Shown here: piece by piece, positions 44,583-52,595 of the stretch
Numbering within the stretch: the first letter of the stretch is position 1
Layout of the letters: every line of letters starts with the position of its first letter
NCBI RefSeq assembly: GCF_000590475.1
Contig: NZ_CP007441.1
Coordinates: 96,283 to 160,282 of the forward strand
Origin: Stutzerimonas stutzeri
GTDB taxonomy: Bacteria > Pseudomonadota > Gammaproteobacteria > Pseudomonadales > Pseudomonadaceae
Direction: 5' to 3'
Length of the DNA: 64,000 nucleotides
Made by a program: the position numbers and the translations under genes
Notes under the pieces: model-generated
What the model saw: only the letters and a program-made list of their open reading frames with translations
Databases searched by the model: none
Told to the model about the DNA's origin: nothing

Positions 44583-44864
44583 TTACCAGCTGAATATTTC
44601 CCAAGCGGGGATCAGCATATCCGGCTTGTCGGCGCGGATGAAATTGCTGTCGCCATCGGCACGTACCAGAAAGTACGGCTTGCCGGTCTTGGGGATGATC
44701 TTCACGGCATAGAGGAAGCCGTTGACGCGATATTCCTCGACGGTGCGCTCGCCTTCCTGGCGAATGGTCACGTCGGGCTCGCCCTCGACCGGCTCCTGGG
44801 CGAAGGCGGTCAGCGGCATCAACGCCAGCAGGCTGGCCAGCATCAGAGGTTTGATCGCGCGCAT
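44583..44864 (-). CDS. DUF2782 domain-containing periplasmic protein
   Basis: A 93-residue protein with a signal peptide (LMLASLLALMPLTAFAQ) and the DUF2782 core EPDVTIRQEGERTVEEYRVN, KIIPKTGKPYFLVRADGD. Small periplasmic protein of unknown function, conserved between thrB and polA in pseudomonads. Divergent from polA across 76 bases. Confidence 0.88.
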   Translation of the reverse strand: MRAIKPLMLASLLALMPLTAFAQEPVEGEPDVTIRQEGERTVEEYRVNGFLYAVKIIPKTGKPYFLVRADGDSNFIRADKPDMLIPAWEIFSW

Positions 44865-44940
44865 GATAACCTTGTCCCTTTGTCGTCAAGTGGTCCGATG
44901 CATTCTAGCTGCGGTCCCGCCGAAAAGGTTGATCCTGCTC

Positions 44941-47685
44941 ATGAGCCAAGCGCCCCTCGTTCTGGTGGACGGTTCGTCCTACCTCTATCGCGCCTTTCAC
45001 GCCCTGCCTCCGTTGACCACCTCCACCGGCAAGCCCACCGGGGCGGTGAAGGGCGTGCTGAACATGCTGCTGGCGCTGCGCCGGCAATACCCGGACAGCC
45101 CGTTCGCGGTGGTCTTCGATGCCAAGGGACCGACCTTCCGCGACACGCTGTTCGCCGAGTACAAGTCCCATCGCCCGCCGATGCCGGATGACCTGCGCAG
45201 TCAGGTCGAGCCATTGCATGCCAGCGTGCGTGCGCTGGGCATGCCGTTGCTGTGCGTCGATGGCGTGGAAGCCGATGACGTGATCGGCACCCTGGCGCGC
45301 CAATGCGCAGCACTCAAGCGCGACGTGATCATCTCCACTGGCGATAAGGACATGGCGCAGCTGGTCTGCCCGCACGTCACCCTGGTTAACACCATGACCG
45401 GCAGCGTCTACGACATCGAGGGGGTGAAGACCAAGTTCGGTGTCGGTCCGGAACTGATCATCGATTTCCTCGCGCTGATGGGCGACAAGGTCGACAACAT
45501 CCCCGGCGTCCCCGGGGTCGGCGAGAAGACCGCCTGTGGCCTGCTCAACGGCATTCCGGGTGGTATCAAGGGGCTCTACGAGAATCTCGAAAAGGTCTGC
45601 GATCTGCCGATCCGCGGCGCCAAGTCGCTGGCGGCCAAACTCGAGGAGCATCGCACGGCGGCCTTCATGTCGTATGAGCTGGCAACCATCAAGATCGACG
45701 TTCCGCTGGATGTGCAGGTCGCCGATCTGATGCCGGGCGAGCCCCATCGCGAGGCGTTGATCGCGCTGTACCGTGAGCTGGAATTCAAGAACTGGCTCGA
45801 CGAGCTGCTACGCGAAGCCAAGGCCGCCGGCGAGAACTGCGAGGTGCAGCCGGAGGACTGTTCGATCCAGGCCGAGGCCCGCTACAGCACGGTGCTCGAT
45901 CAGGCCGAGTTCGACGGTTGGTTGGCACGCCTGCAGGTTGCTGACTGCTTCGCCTTCGACACCGAGACCACCAGCCTCGACGCGCAGAAGGCGCAGCTGG
46001 TCGGGCTCTCCTTCGCCATCGAGGCGGGCGAAGCCGCCTACGTGCCGCTTTGCCACAGCTACATGGGCGTGCCGCAGCAACTCGATCGCGATACGGTGCT
46101 TGCCGCGCTCAAGCCGCTGCTGGAGGATCCGGAAAAGCTGAAGATCTGCCAGCACGGCAAGTACGACATGAACGTGCTAATGCATTACGGCGTGGAGATA
46201 CGCGGCATGTGTTTCGACACCATGCTCGAATCCTACGTGCTCGATGCCACCGCGACTCGGCACGACATGGACAGCCTGGCGCTGAAATATTTGGGCCGCG
46301 GCACCATCCGTTTCGAAGACATTGCCGGCAAGGGCGCCAAGCAACTGACCTTCGATCAGATCGCCATCGAGCAGGCCGGGCCCTATGCCGCCGAGGATGC
46401 CGACGTCACCTTGCGCCTGCACCAGACCTTGATGCGTAAGCTGGAGGCCACGCCGTCGTTGCTCAAGGTGCTCAACGAGATCGAGATGCCGCTGGTGCCG
46501 GTGCTGGCGCGCATCGAGCGCAACGGGGCTCTGGTCGATGCCAATCTGCTGGGGCTGCAGAGCGTCGAGATTGGCAACAAGCTCGTCGATCTGGAGCGGG
46601 AGGCCTATGACATCGCTGGTGAAGAGTTCAACCTCGGCTCACCCAAGCAGCTCTGCGCGATTCTCTATGACAAGCTCGGTTGCCCGGTGCTGTCGAAGAC
46701 CGCCGGCGGCCAACCGTCCACTGCCGAAAGTGTGCTCGCTGACCTCGCCGAAAAGGATTACCCGTTACCCAAGGTGATCATGCAGCATCGCTCTCTTAGC
46801 AAGCTCAAGGGCACCTACACCGACAAGCTGCCGCTGCAGATCAATCCCCGCACCGGCCGCATCCACACCAGCTATCACCAGGCAGTGGCAGCGACTGGGC
46901 GACTGTCTTCATCAGACCCGAACCTGCAGAACATCCCAATCCGCACCGCCGAGGGTCGGCGCATCCGCCAGGCGTTCATTGCTGCGCCCGGCTACAAATT
47001 GCTGGCCGCCGACTACTCACAGATCGAACTGCGCATCATGGCCCACCTGGCCCAGGATGAAGGCTTGCTCTACGCCTTCCAGAACGACCTGGACGTGCAT
47101 CGCGCCACCGCGGCCGAAGTGTTCGGCGTCGAGCTGGACCAGGTCAGCAATGATCAGCGGCGCAGCGCCAAGGCGATCAACTTCGGCCTGATCTACGGCA
47201 TGAGCGCCTTCGGCCTGGCCAAGCAGATCGACGTCTCCCGCGGCGAGGCGCAGGCCTACATCGACCGTTACTTTGCGCGCTACCCCGGGGTGCTCGCCTA
47301 TATGGAGCGCACCCGCGCCCAGGCGGCCGAGCAGGGCTATGTCGAGACCCTGTTCGGCCGCCGGCTGTATCTACCCGAAATCAACTCGAAGAACGGCGCC
47401 ATGCGCAAGGGCGCCGAACGCACCGCGATCAATGCACCGATGCAGGGGACCGCGGCGGACATCATCAAGCGCGCCATGATCAGCGTCGACAACTGGCTGC
47501 AGCAGAGCGGGCTGGATGCCCGGGTGATCCTGCAGGTGCATGACGAATTGGTGGTCGAGGTCCGTGAAGATCTGGTCGAGCAGGTACGCGCGCAGATCTG
47601 CCCGCTGATGAGCCAGGCTGCCGAACTGGACGTGCCGCTGTTGGTCGAGGCCGGTGTCGGCAACAACTGGGACGAGGCGCATTGA
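44941..47685 (+). CDS. polA: DNA polymerase I
   Basis: A 914-residue polymerase. N-terminal 5' nuclease (DGSSYLYRAFHALPPL; DVIISTGDKDMAQLV; helix-hairpin-helix NIPGVPGVGEKTA), a 3'-5' exonuclease with active-site D-E in FDTETTSLDAQK, and the polymerase domain with motif A DYSQIELRIMAH, motif B RRSAKAINFGLIYG and motif C QVHDELVVEV. All three activities look intact. The start MSQAPLVLVDGSSY is the family start although the frame is open further upstream. Confidence 0.96.
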   Translation: MSQAPLVLVDGSSYLYRAFHALPPLTTSTGKPTGAVKGVLNMLLALRRQYPDSPFAVVFDAKGPTFRDTLFAEYKSHRPPMPDDLRSQVEPLHASVRALGMPLLCVDGVEADDVIGTLARQCAALKRDVIISTGDKDMAQLVCPHVTLVNTMTGSVYDIEGVKTKFGVGPELIIDFLALMGDKVDNIPGVPGVGEKTACGLLNGIPGGIKGLYENLEKVCDLPIRGAKSLAAKLEEHRTAAFMSYELATIKIDVPLDVQVADLMPGEPHREALIALYRELEFKNWLDELLREAKAAGENCEVQPEDCSIQAEARYSTVLDQAEFDGWLARLQVADCFAFDTETTSLDAQKAQLVGLSFAIEAGEAAYVPLCHSYMGVPQQLDRDTVLAALKPLLEDPEKLKICQHGKYDMNVLMHYGVEIRGMCFDTMLESYVLDATATRHDMDSLALKYLGRGTIRFEDIAGKGAKQLTFDQIAIEQAGPYAAEDADVTLRLHQTLMRKLEATPSLLKVLNEIEMPLVPVLARIERNGALVDANLLGLQSVEIGNKLVDLEREAYDIAGEEFNLGSPKQLCAILYDKLGCPVLSKTAGGQPSTAESVLADLAEKDYPLPKVIMQHRSLSKLKGTYTDKLPLQINPRTGRIHTSYHQAVAATGRLSSSDPNLQNIPIRTAEGRRIRQAFIAAPGYKLLAADYSQIELRIMAHLAQDEGLLYAFQNDLDVHRATAAEVFGVELDQVSNDQRRSAKAINFGLIYGMSAFGLAKQIDVSRGEAQAYIDRYFARYPGVLAYMERTRAQAAEQGYVETLFGRRLYLPEINSKNGAMRKGAERTAINAPMQGTAADIIKRAMISVDNWLQQSGLDARVILQVHDELVVEVREDLVEQVRAQICPLMSQAAELDVPLLVEAGVGNNWDEAH

Positions 47686-47763
47686 TTCGCGTGAGTCTTC
47701 CGCTGCGTAACGAATCGGCCTCGATTCGATAGGGTGACGCTGAAGTTTTTTTCAGGCGGCGAT

Positions 47764-47791
47764 GAACTTCCGGAGCAAAGGGCCTGTCTGA
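47764..47791 (+). promoter_or_regulatory. AlgU (sigma-22/sigma-E) promoter of the ErsA-like sRNA
   Basis: GAACTT (47764-47769), a 17-base spacer and TCTGA (47787-47791) match the AlgU/RpoE consensus GAACTT-N16/17-TCTGA exactly. Transcription would begin near 47797, just before a hairpin. ErsA of P. aeruginosa is known to be AlgU-dependent and lies downstream of polA. Confidence 0.8.
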
Positions 47792-47796
47792 GGCTA

Positions 47797-47925
47797 CGAA
47801 GGGTGTGAAAGCCCTTCGATGCTCCTTGTTGTGTTAAGTGTTGGCAGATCTCTGGACCTCGCCCTAGCGGTCCGGATTTGGACCTCGAACTTCCCCCTCC
47901 CCCAACGAAGTTCGAGGTTTTTTTT
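47797..47925 (+). ncRNA. ersA: ErsA-like envelope-stress small RNA
   Basis: About 129 bases from the predicted start to the end of a strong terminator, close to the roughly 132-base length I recall for P. aeruginosa ErsA, and in the same place after polA (the site of Spot 42 in enterics). A 5' hairpin forms from CGAAGGG (47797-47803) and CCCTTCG (47812-47818). A pyrimidine-rich run CCCCCTCCCCC sits in the terminator loop and could pair with G-rich ribosome binding sites. Identity rests on position, promoter and size; I could not align it. Confidence 0.75.
47882..47925 (+). terminator. Rho-independent terminator of the ErsA-like sRNA
   Basis: ACCTCGAACTT (47882-47892) pairs perfectly with AAGTTCGAGGT (47908-47918), followed by eight T residues: the strongest terminator in the region, as needed for an Hfq-binding sRNA 3' end. 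Confidence 0.9.
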
Positions 47926-48000
47926 CGTCCCGAGAAAAGTGGTGTGGACACACATTCAGACGTGCAGAACCCACAGCGTCTGAGCGCCTCACCAACGTTG

Positions 48001-49959
48001 TCAGGGCAATTGCATGCCGCCGCTGGCTTTGTACAGGCGCCGCAAGTGGTCGCGGATCTGCGTCAGGTTGGCCTCTACGCTCTCCAGCTCCACGCGACGC
48101 TCCTCGTGCAACAACAAGCGGACTTCTTCGTTCAGCGTCTCGGTGAGCTGCATGAGCCGCGCCTGGCGCTGGCTGCTTTGCTGCTCCAGTCGCTGCCACT
48201 CGCTGGCCTGCGGCAGGCCATAGCCGCTGCCATCGAGCAGCTGCGCCGGCTGGCTCAGATAGCCGCTGTTGGCGAGAATGCCCTGCAGGGTTTCATCGGC
48301 CTTGGCCAGGCTTGTATCGCCACGCTCGCGGCCGCCCAGGTAGCGCTTCTTGAGCTCCTCCTGAGCCAGTAGCAGATGTTTGCGCAGTGCGGCCTGTTCG
48401 ACCAGCAGCAGCGCCGCGCTGGCGCGCAAATCAGCCTTCGCGATCCACGGGCGACGTTGCTCGGCAGTGAGCGCCAGCCATTGCTCTACATCTTCCTGCG
48501 GCAATCCGAGGCGCTCGCGAAGCACGGCGAACATCGCTTGGTAGCGGTCGCGATAGGAGTCGAAGCGGTAGCCCAGGCGCAACGCCTCGCGCGGATCGTC
48601 GAGCACGCTGGCGTCGGCCAGGCCGCGATTGATCAGGACTTCCAGCAACCCGCTGGGCAGGATGCTGTCCAGCGCGGTGAGTTCCGGCCGGGCGGTGCCG
48701 CTGCGTAGCAACTTGAGGGTTTCTACCGCGCAGTTATTGGACAGGAAGTAATAATCGCCGTCGTAGCTCCAGTGCATCTCGGCGCTGCGCTCGACCAGAC
48801 TGTCGATTTCGTCGCGGTGCAGCTTGAGCGGGATCGAGGCGAGGCTGCGTAGTTCCACCTTGGTGTATTCGTCGATCACCTGGCCCAGCGGCAGGACGAA
48901 CAGGCGTGACGGATAGACGCCCGTTAGACCGTCCCAGCTGGACAGTTGCACGTCACCGACGAAGGCGCGGAAAGACAGCACCAGATGATGGTCGAGATCC
49001 AGCCGACAATCCGGCCCACGTGGGCGTCCGGGGGCGCAGATGACCAGGCGCAGCATGCTGTGGCCCCAGCGGCTGACCCAGGCATCGTTGGCTTCGGCAA
49101 ACAGGTAATCGACTTCGTAGACCCGCTCCGGATCGAGCTTGATCAAGGGCGTTCGCGCGAAATCGTGCCCGGCATTGAGGATTGGCAGGCCGCCGTCACA
49201 CGCCTGCACATTGGCCGGTTGCCAGCCGAAATGCTCGCGAAAATAGCGATGCAATGAAGGCCGTCGGCAGGCGTAGCTGGGGTCGAGCAGGAAGTACTCC
49301 AGATTCACCGCGACGAACTCCAGCGGATTGGTCAGCTCGTAGGCGTCGGGGCTGCGCGCAATCTGGGCGTTTTTCCGCTCGCGTTCGCCGTGCTGGCCAA
49401 CACGTTGGGGCCAGCCGGCGAGGTCGAGCAGACGTGGATCATCGCTGAGGGTGAAGCGGCGTTCGGTTTGCCCGCGGCAGCGGTCCGGCAACCCGACCAG
49501 GCCGAGACTGGCGGCACGTTGGGTGCAGAAGGCCAATTGCGTGTGGCGTTCGGGCGACCAGAGGCGAGCCCGATCATAGAGGTGCGCGATTTCGTGAATC
49601 AGCGTCGCCAACAGTTCGCGGCGAACGGTGCCATGGGGACGGTCGGTGCGCTGCGTGGCGGCGGAACCGTCGGTCAGCGAGGGCAGCAGGCGCCGGTTGA
49701 GCAGCAACAGATCGCCCCCCGCGCTGCCGTATACCTGGTGCGTCAGGCCGCCGTGCCAACGCACACGCACCTCGCGATCGAGCCGTTCGATCAACCTGGG
49801 CGGCAACGCCGCCGTGGCTTCATCGAGCAATTGCTGGCTGGCTGCGCGTTCGGCCGGTTTCAGCTCGTCGTCATCCAGCGTCAGGCGAAGATCGGCGTGA
49901 CACAGATTGGTGAGCGCTGTGAGCGCAACGCAGGCCAGCCAGGCGCGAGCTGATCTCAC
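48001..49959 (-). CDS. DUF4105 domain-containing exported protein
   Basis: A 652-residue protein with a signal peptide (ARAWLACVALTALTNLCHA). The first 330 residues contain a possible metallopeptidase-like stretch LATLIHEIAHLYDRARLW (HEIAH), and the middle carries the DUF4105 core (YLFAEANDAWVSRWGHSMLR; YYFLSNNCAVETLKLL, with conserved His and Cys). The C-terminal 150 residues look helical/coiled-coil (LNEEVRLLLHEERRVELESV). Probably a periplasmic or outer-membrane-associated enzyme of unknown substrate. Its ATG overlaps the stop of the upstream DUF2388 gene. Confidence 0.82.
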   Translation of the reverse strand: MRSARAWLACVALTALTNLCHADLRLTLDDDELKPAERAASQQLLDEATAALPPRLIERLDREVRVRWHGGLTHQVYGSAGGDLLLLNRRLLPSLTDGSAATQRTDRPHGTVRRELLATLIHEIAHLYDRARLWSPERHTQLAFCTQRAASLGLVGLPDRCRGQTERRFTLSDDPRLLDLAGWPQRVGQHGERERKNAQIARSPDAYELTNPLEFVAVNLEYFLLDPSYACRRPSLHRYFREHFGWQPANVQACDGGLPILNAGHDFARTPLIKLDPERVYEVDYLFAEANDAWVSRWGHSMLRLVICAPGRPRGPDCRLDLDHHLVLSFRAFVGDVQLSSWDGLTGVYPSRLFVLPLGQVIDEYTKVELRSLASIPLKLHRDEIDSLVERSAEMHWSYDGDYYFLSNNCAVETLKLLRSGTARPELTALDSILPSGLLEVLINRGLADASVLDDPREALRLGYRFDSYRDRYQAMFAVLRERLGLPQEDVEQWLALTAEQRRPWIAKADLRASAALLLVEQAALRKHLLLAQEELKKRYLGGRERGDTSLAKADETLQGILANSGYLSQPAQLLDGSGYGLPQASEWQRLEQQSSQRQARLMQLTETLNEEVRLLLHEERRVELESVEANLTQIRDHLRRLYKASGGMQLP

Positions 49960-50276
49960 TGCGCGAGAATGAGTTCGGCCAAGGCCTGATCGCTGGCGTG
50001 CCGGGCTTCCGGGAATGCGCTGCGCAGCCCGCCGAAAGCGGCTTCCAGGCGTGCACCGCGAATTTCACCTGCACTGGCGACGAAACCGGCGGCTTCGTCA
50101 CGGGCTTCGCTGACGACCTTCATGTCGCTGATGCGGCTGGTGACGTCCGAGGTGAAGTTGATGCTGCGGTCCACCGCATTGATCACGATGTTGCTGGTGG
50201 CGACCAGCGTTTGGGCCTGGGCGCCACTGGTGAGCAGAGTCAATGCGAGGGGCGCGGCAAGCAGCTTCAGTTTCAT
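49956..50276 (-). CDS. DUF2388 domain-containing periplasmic protein (copy 1)
   Basis: A 106-residue exported protein: signal peptide LAAPLALTLLTSGAQAQ, then the DUF2388 core EARDEAAGFVASAGEIRGA. No cysteines in the mature part. It is translationally coupled to the DUF4105 gene (four-base overlap), suggesting they act together. Function unknown. Confidence 0.87.
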   Translation of the reverse strand: MKLKLLAAPLALTLLTSGAQAQTLVATSNIVINAVDRSINFTSDVTSRISDMKVVSEARDEAAGFVASAGEIRGARLEAAFGGLRSAFPEARHASDQALAELILAQ

Positions 50277-50300
50277 ATCGGTTCTCGTGAGTGCGGGTGG

Positions 50301-50594
50301 CTATTGGATGAGGATCGCTTCGGCCAGTTCCAGGTCGCTCGCAGCCAGCCGTGGCTGATGCGCGTGCAGCCAGCGCAATGCCGCTTCAAGCCGCGCGCCG
50401 CGCACCTCGCCATGGCTGGCGACGAAGCGGGCCGCGTCATCGCGCGAGTCGAGGATGAGTTTGTTATCGAATGGGGCGCTGGTCACCTGGCTGGCCACAT
50501 AGCTGGAGGCGACGGTGCCGGCAATAGTGCTGTCGAATGCCTGCGCAGTGCCACAGAGAGCACAGCCGGCCAATACAAGGTAGAACGAACGCAT
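50301..50594 (-). CDS. DUF2388 domain-containing periplasmic protein (copy 2)
   Basis: A 97-residue paralogue with signal peptide SFYLVLAGCALCGTAQA and core SRDDAARFVASHGEVRGA. An alternative upstream ATG (10 codons earlier) adds a non-signal-like stretch; the start at 50594 gives a proper signal peptide. It lies 24 bases before copy 1 in the same operon. Confidence 0.86.
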   Translation of the reverse strand: MRSFYLVLAGCALCGTAQAFDSTIAGTVASSYVASQVTSAPFDNKLILDSRDDAARFVASHGEVRGARLEAALRWLHAHQPRLAASDLELAEAILIQ

Positions 50595-50681
50595 GCGGAT
50601 CCCGGTGCCTAAAAACAGCCGCATAGGCTAGCGAAACGCCGGCGTGACGGCCAGCGCCGCGGCCCGGGTGTGATGGCGCGG

Positions 50682-50999
50682 TCAGAGCGCCAGGATGGCG
50701 CTGGCCAGTTCCAGATCGCTGGCACTCAGCTCTGGTGCCTGGCTGCGGATATGGCCCAGCGCGGCCTCTAGCTGAGCTCCACGCGTTTCGCCATTGCTGG
50801 CAACGAAGCGGGCCGCATCGTCGCGGGCGTCGAGCACCAGCTTGTCGTCGCCGAGGTTCGAGGTGACGTCAGAGGTGCCTTCGACGCTATTGACCAGCGA
50901 GGCGCCGATGGCATCGACGGTCCCGGTGATACTTCCGGCCGAGGCGGTTCCCGCGAACAGACAGGCAGCGACGGCAGCGGACAACACATACTTGTTCAT
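50682..50999 (-). CDS. DUF2388 domain-containing periplasmic protein (copy 3)
   Basis: A 105-residue paralogue: signal peptide NKYVLSAAVAACLFAGTASA, core ARDDAARFVASNGETRGA and an acidic tail ending ASDLELASAILAL, very close to copy 2 (AASDLELAEAILIQ). First of the three, 87 bases upstream of copy 2. The array probably arose by tandem duplication. Confidence 0.88.
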   Translation of the reverse strand: MNKYVLSAAVAACLFAGTASAGSITGTVDAIGASLVNSVEGTSDVTSNLGDDKLVLDARDDAARFVASNGETRGAQLEAALGHIRSQAPELSASDLELASAILAL

Positions 51000-51105
51000 A
51001 AACTTCTCCAGGCTAGACGCGGCTTCCCACCGATAGCGGCTTTGACCCTTGAACAGGTAATGCCGTTCAGCTTAGGACGCACGATCTCTCCTGGAAAGAA
51101 CGATG

Positions 51106-51306
51106 TCAGCGCCAGAATGGCTTCTCCAGCTCCGCCATGCGGTCGCTGCGGCTGATGCCGATGTCCGACAGATGATGGTCATCCAGCGCTGCCAGCTGGC
51201 GTCGGGTGCGAGCCCGTCGGCGCCACAGATGCAGCAGTTCAGCCAGTCGACGCAGCGATAGCGAGCCAGTGCCGAGCCTGAGCGTGCGGGGCAGTACGCG
51301 TTCCAT
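51106..51306 (-). CDS. DUF1127 domain-containing small basic protein
   Basis: A 66-residue, Arg-rich protein with the DUF1127 tail (RTRRQLAALDDHHLSDIGIS, then RSDRM). Such small proteins affect RNA turnover and phosphate or carbon metabolism in some alphaproteobacteria; the role in pseudomonads is unknown. AAGGAGAAGGCAG precedes the start. Monocistronic. Confidence 0.86.
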   Translation of the reverse strand: MERVLPRTLRLGTGSLSLRRLAELLHLWRRRARTRRQLAALDDHHLSDIGISRSDRMAELEKPFWR

Positions 51307-51469
51307 CTGCCTTCTCCTTCCCGCCGGTTCGCGGGGATGGGTTATGGCTAGATAGGGTCGCGTGCTGCGCTGTTACGCAACAGTCACAGGGGCTGTGAAT
51401 TGTGCCGGTTCAGTTGTGGGTGGTGATCAACTGTACTGATGTTTCGCTGACGAAACTGTTTGGCCCGAC

Positions 51470-51784
51470 TCAACGCTTGGCGGATGAGGCGCTGAGCATT
51501 TCGATCGGGCGAACCTCGAAATCGCGGGTGAGGAAATCCATACGTTGCTCATGGAATTTGCGCATGTGCGGCAGGGCATTGTGCGCCGCCAGAGCCTTTG
51601 GTGACTGCCAGGCCTCGAAGAAGATGAACAGAGCAGGATCGTGGGCGTCGCGCAGCATGTGATATTCGAGGCAGCCCTCCTCGGCCCGGCTCGTGGCAAC
51701 GTAGCGCTTGAACAGGGCCTCGAACTCAGCGGATTTTGCCGGTCGGGTATGGGCATGAAGGATGAAGGTACAGCGGTCATTCAT
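51470..51784 (-). CDS. antibiotic biosynthesis monooxygenase (YgiN-like quinol monooxygenase)
   Basis: A 104-residue ABM-fold protein (CTFILHAHTRPAKSAEFEAL; EEGCLEYHMLRDAHDPALFI; FFEAWQSPKALAAHNALPHM). These dimeric ferredoxin-like proteins oxidise quinols or small aromatics without cofactor. It is transcribed away from mdaB; in E. coli ygiN and mdaB are neighbours and were proposed to form a quinone redox cycle, so the same pairing is likely here. Confidence 0.85.
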   Translation of the reverse strand: MNDRCTFILHAHTRPAKSAEFEALFKRYVATSRAEEGCLEYHMLRDAHDPALFIFFEAWQSPKALAAHNALPHMRKFHEQRMDFLTRDFEVRPIEMLSASSAKR

Positions 51785-51937
51785 GAGTCTGCTCCAGGGT
51801 GTGATGACCTAGCCTAAGGCATGAACGAATCGCCAATTCGTGACGTTCAGTCAAATCGCTTTTGCTGAATGCGCTCTGTTTCATCTCAACTGGAATCGTT
51901 AGGCTGCTTGCCATTCTTTTTTGCTGGATACGATCTC

Positions 51938-52522
51938 ATGAAAAAAGTGCTGCTCCTCAACGGTGCTAAACAGTTCGCCCATTCCGACGGCCGCTACAAC
52001 ACCACGTTGCATGAAACCGCACTGAGAGTTCTCGACCGTGCCGGTTTCGATGTACAGGAGACCCAGATTGATGCTGGCTACGACCTCGCCGAAGAAGTCG
52101 CCAAGTTTCTCTGGGCAGATGTAGTCATCTATCAGATGCCAGGTTGGTGGATGGGCGCGCCCTGGATCGTAAAGAAATACCTCGACGAGGTATTCACCGA
52201 GGGCCACGGCAGCCTCTACGCCAATGACGGACGCACGCGTTCCGATGCGTCGCAGAAGTACGGCAGTGGCGGCCTGTTGCAGGGCAAGCAGTACATGATC
52301 TCGGCGACATGGAACGCGCCGCAGCAGGCCTTTGACGATCCAAGCGACTTCTTCGAAGGCAAGGGCGTCGATGCCGTCTACTTCCCGTTTCACAAGGCCA
52401 ACGAATTCTTGGGGATGACAGGGTTGCCGACCTTTTTGAGCGTCGACGTGATGAAACAGCCGTCGATCGAAGCCGACGTTCAGCGTTACGAGGCGCACTT
52501 GACCAAGGTTTTCGGATTCTGA
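51938..52522 (+). CDS. mdaB: MdaB-family NADPH quinone reductase
   Basis: A 194-residue flavodoxin-fold oxidoreductase. Start MKKVLLLNGAKQFAHSDGRY, FAD-binding QMPGWWMGAPWIVKKYLDEV and GKQYMISATWNAPQQAF are diagnostic for MdaB, which reduces quinones by two electrons using NADPH. An upstream in-frame start adds a sequence outside the family. The 153-base divergent region with the YgiN-like gene probably holds a shared control site, not identified. Confidence 0.91.
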   Translation: MKKVLLLNGAKQFAHSDGRYNTTLHETALRVLDRAGFDVQETQIDAGYDLAEEVAKFLWADVVIYQMPGWWMGAPWIVKKYLDEVFTEGHGSLYANDGRTRSDASQKYGSGGLLQGKQYMISATWNAPQQAFDDPSDFFEGKGVDAVYFPFHKANEFLGMTGLPTFLSVDVMKQPSIEADVQRYEAHLTKVFGF

Positions 52523-52547
52523 TCAGCCAGAAGGCCAGAACAAACAA

Positions 52548-52576
52548 AACCCCTCGCGGCAAAGCCGGGAGGGGTT
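52548..52576 (-). terminator. terminator between mdaB and pntB
   Basis: AACCCCTC-GCGGC, loop AAA, GCCGG-GAGGGGTT. Read on the minus strand it is followed by TTTTGTTTG, so it ends the pnt operon; the plus strand lacks a T-tract. Confidence 0.75.
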
Positions 52577-52595
52577 CTGGTGTCGCAAGTGTCGC

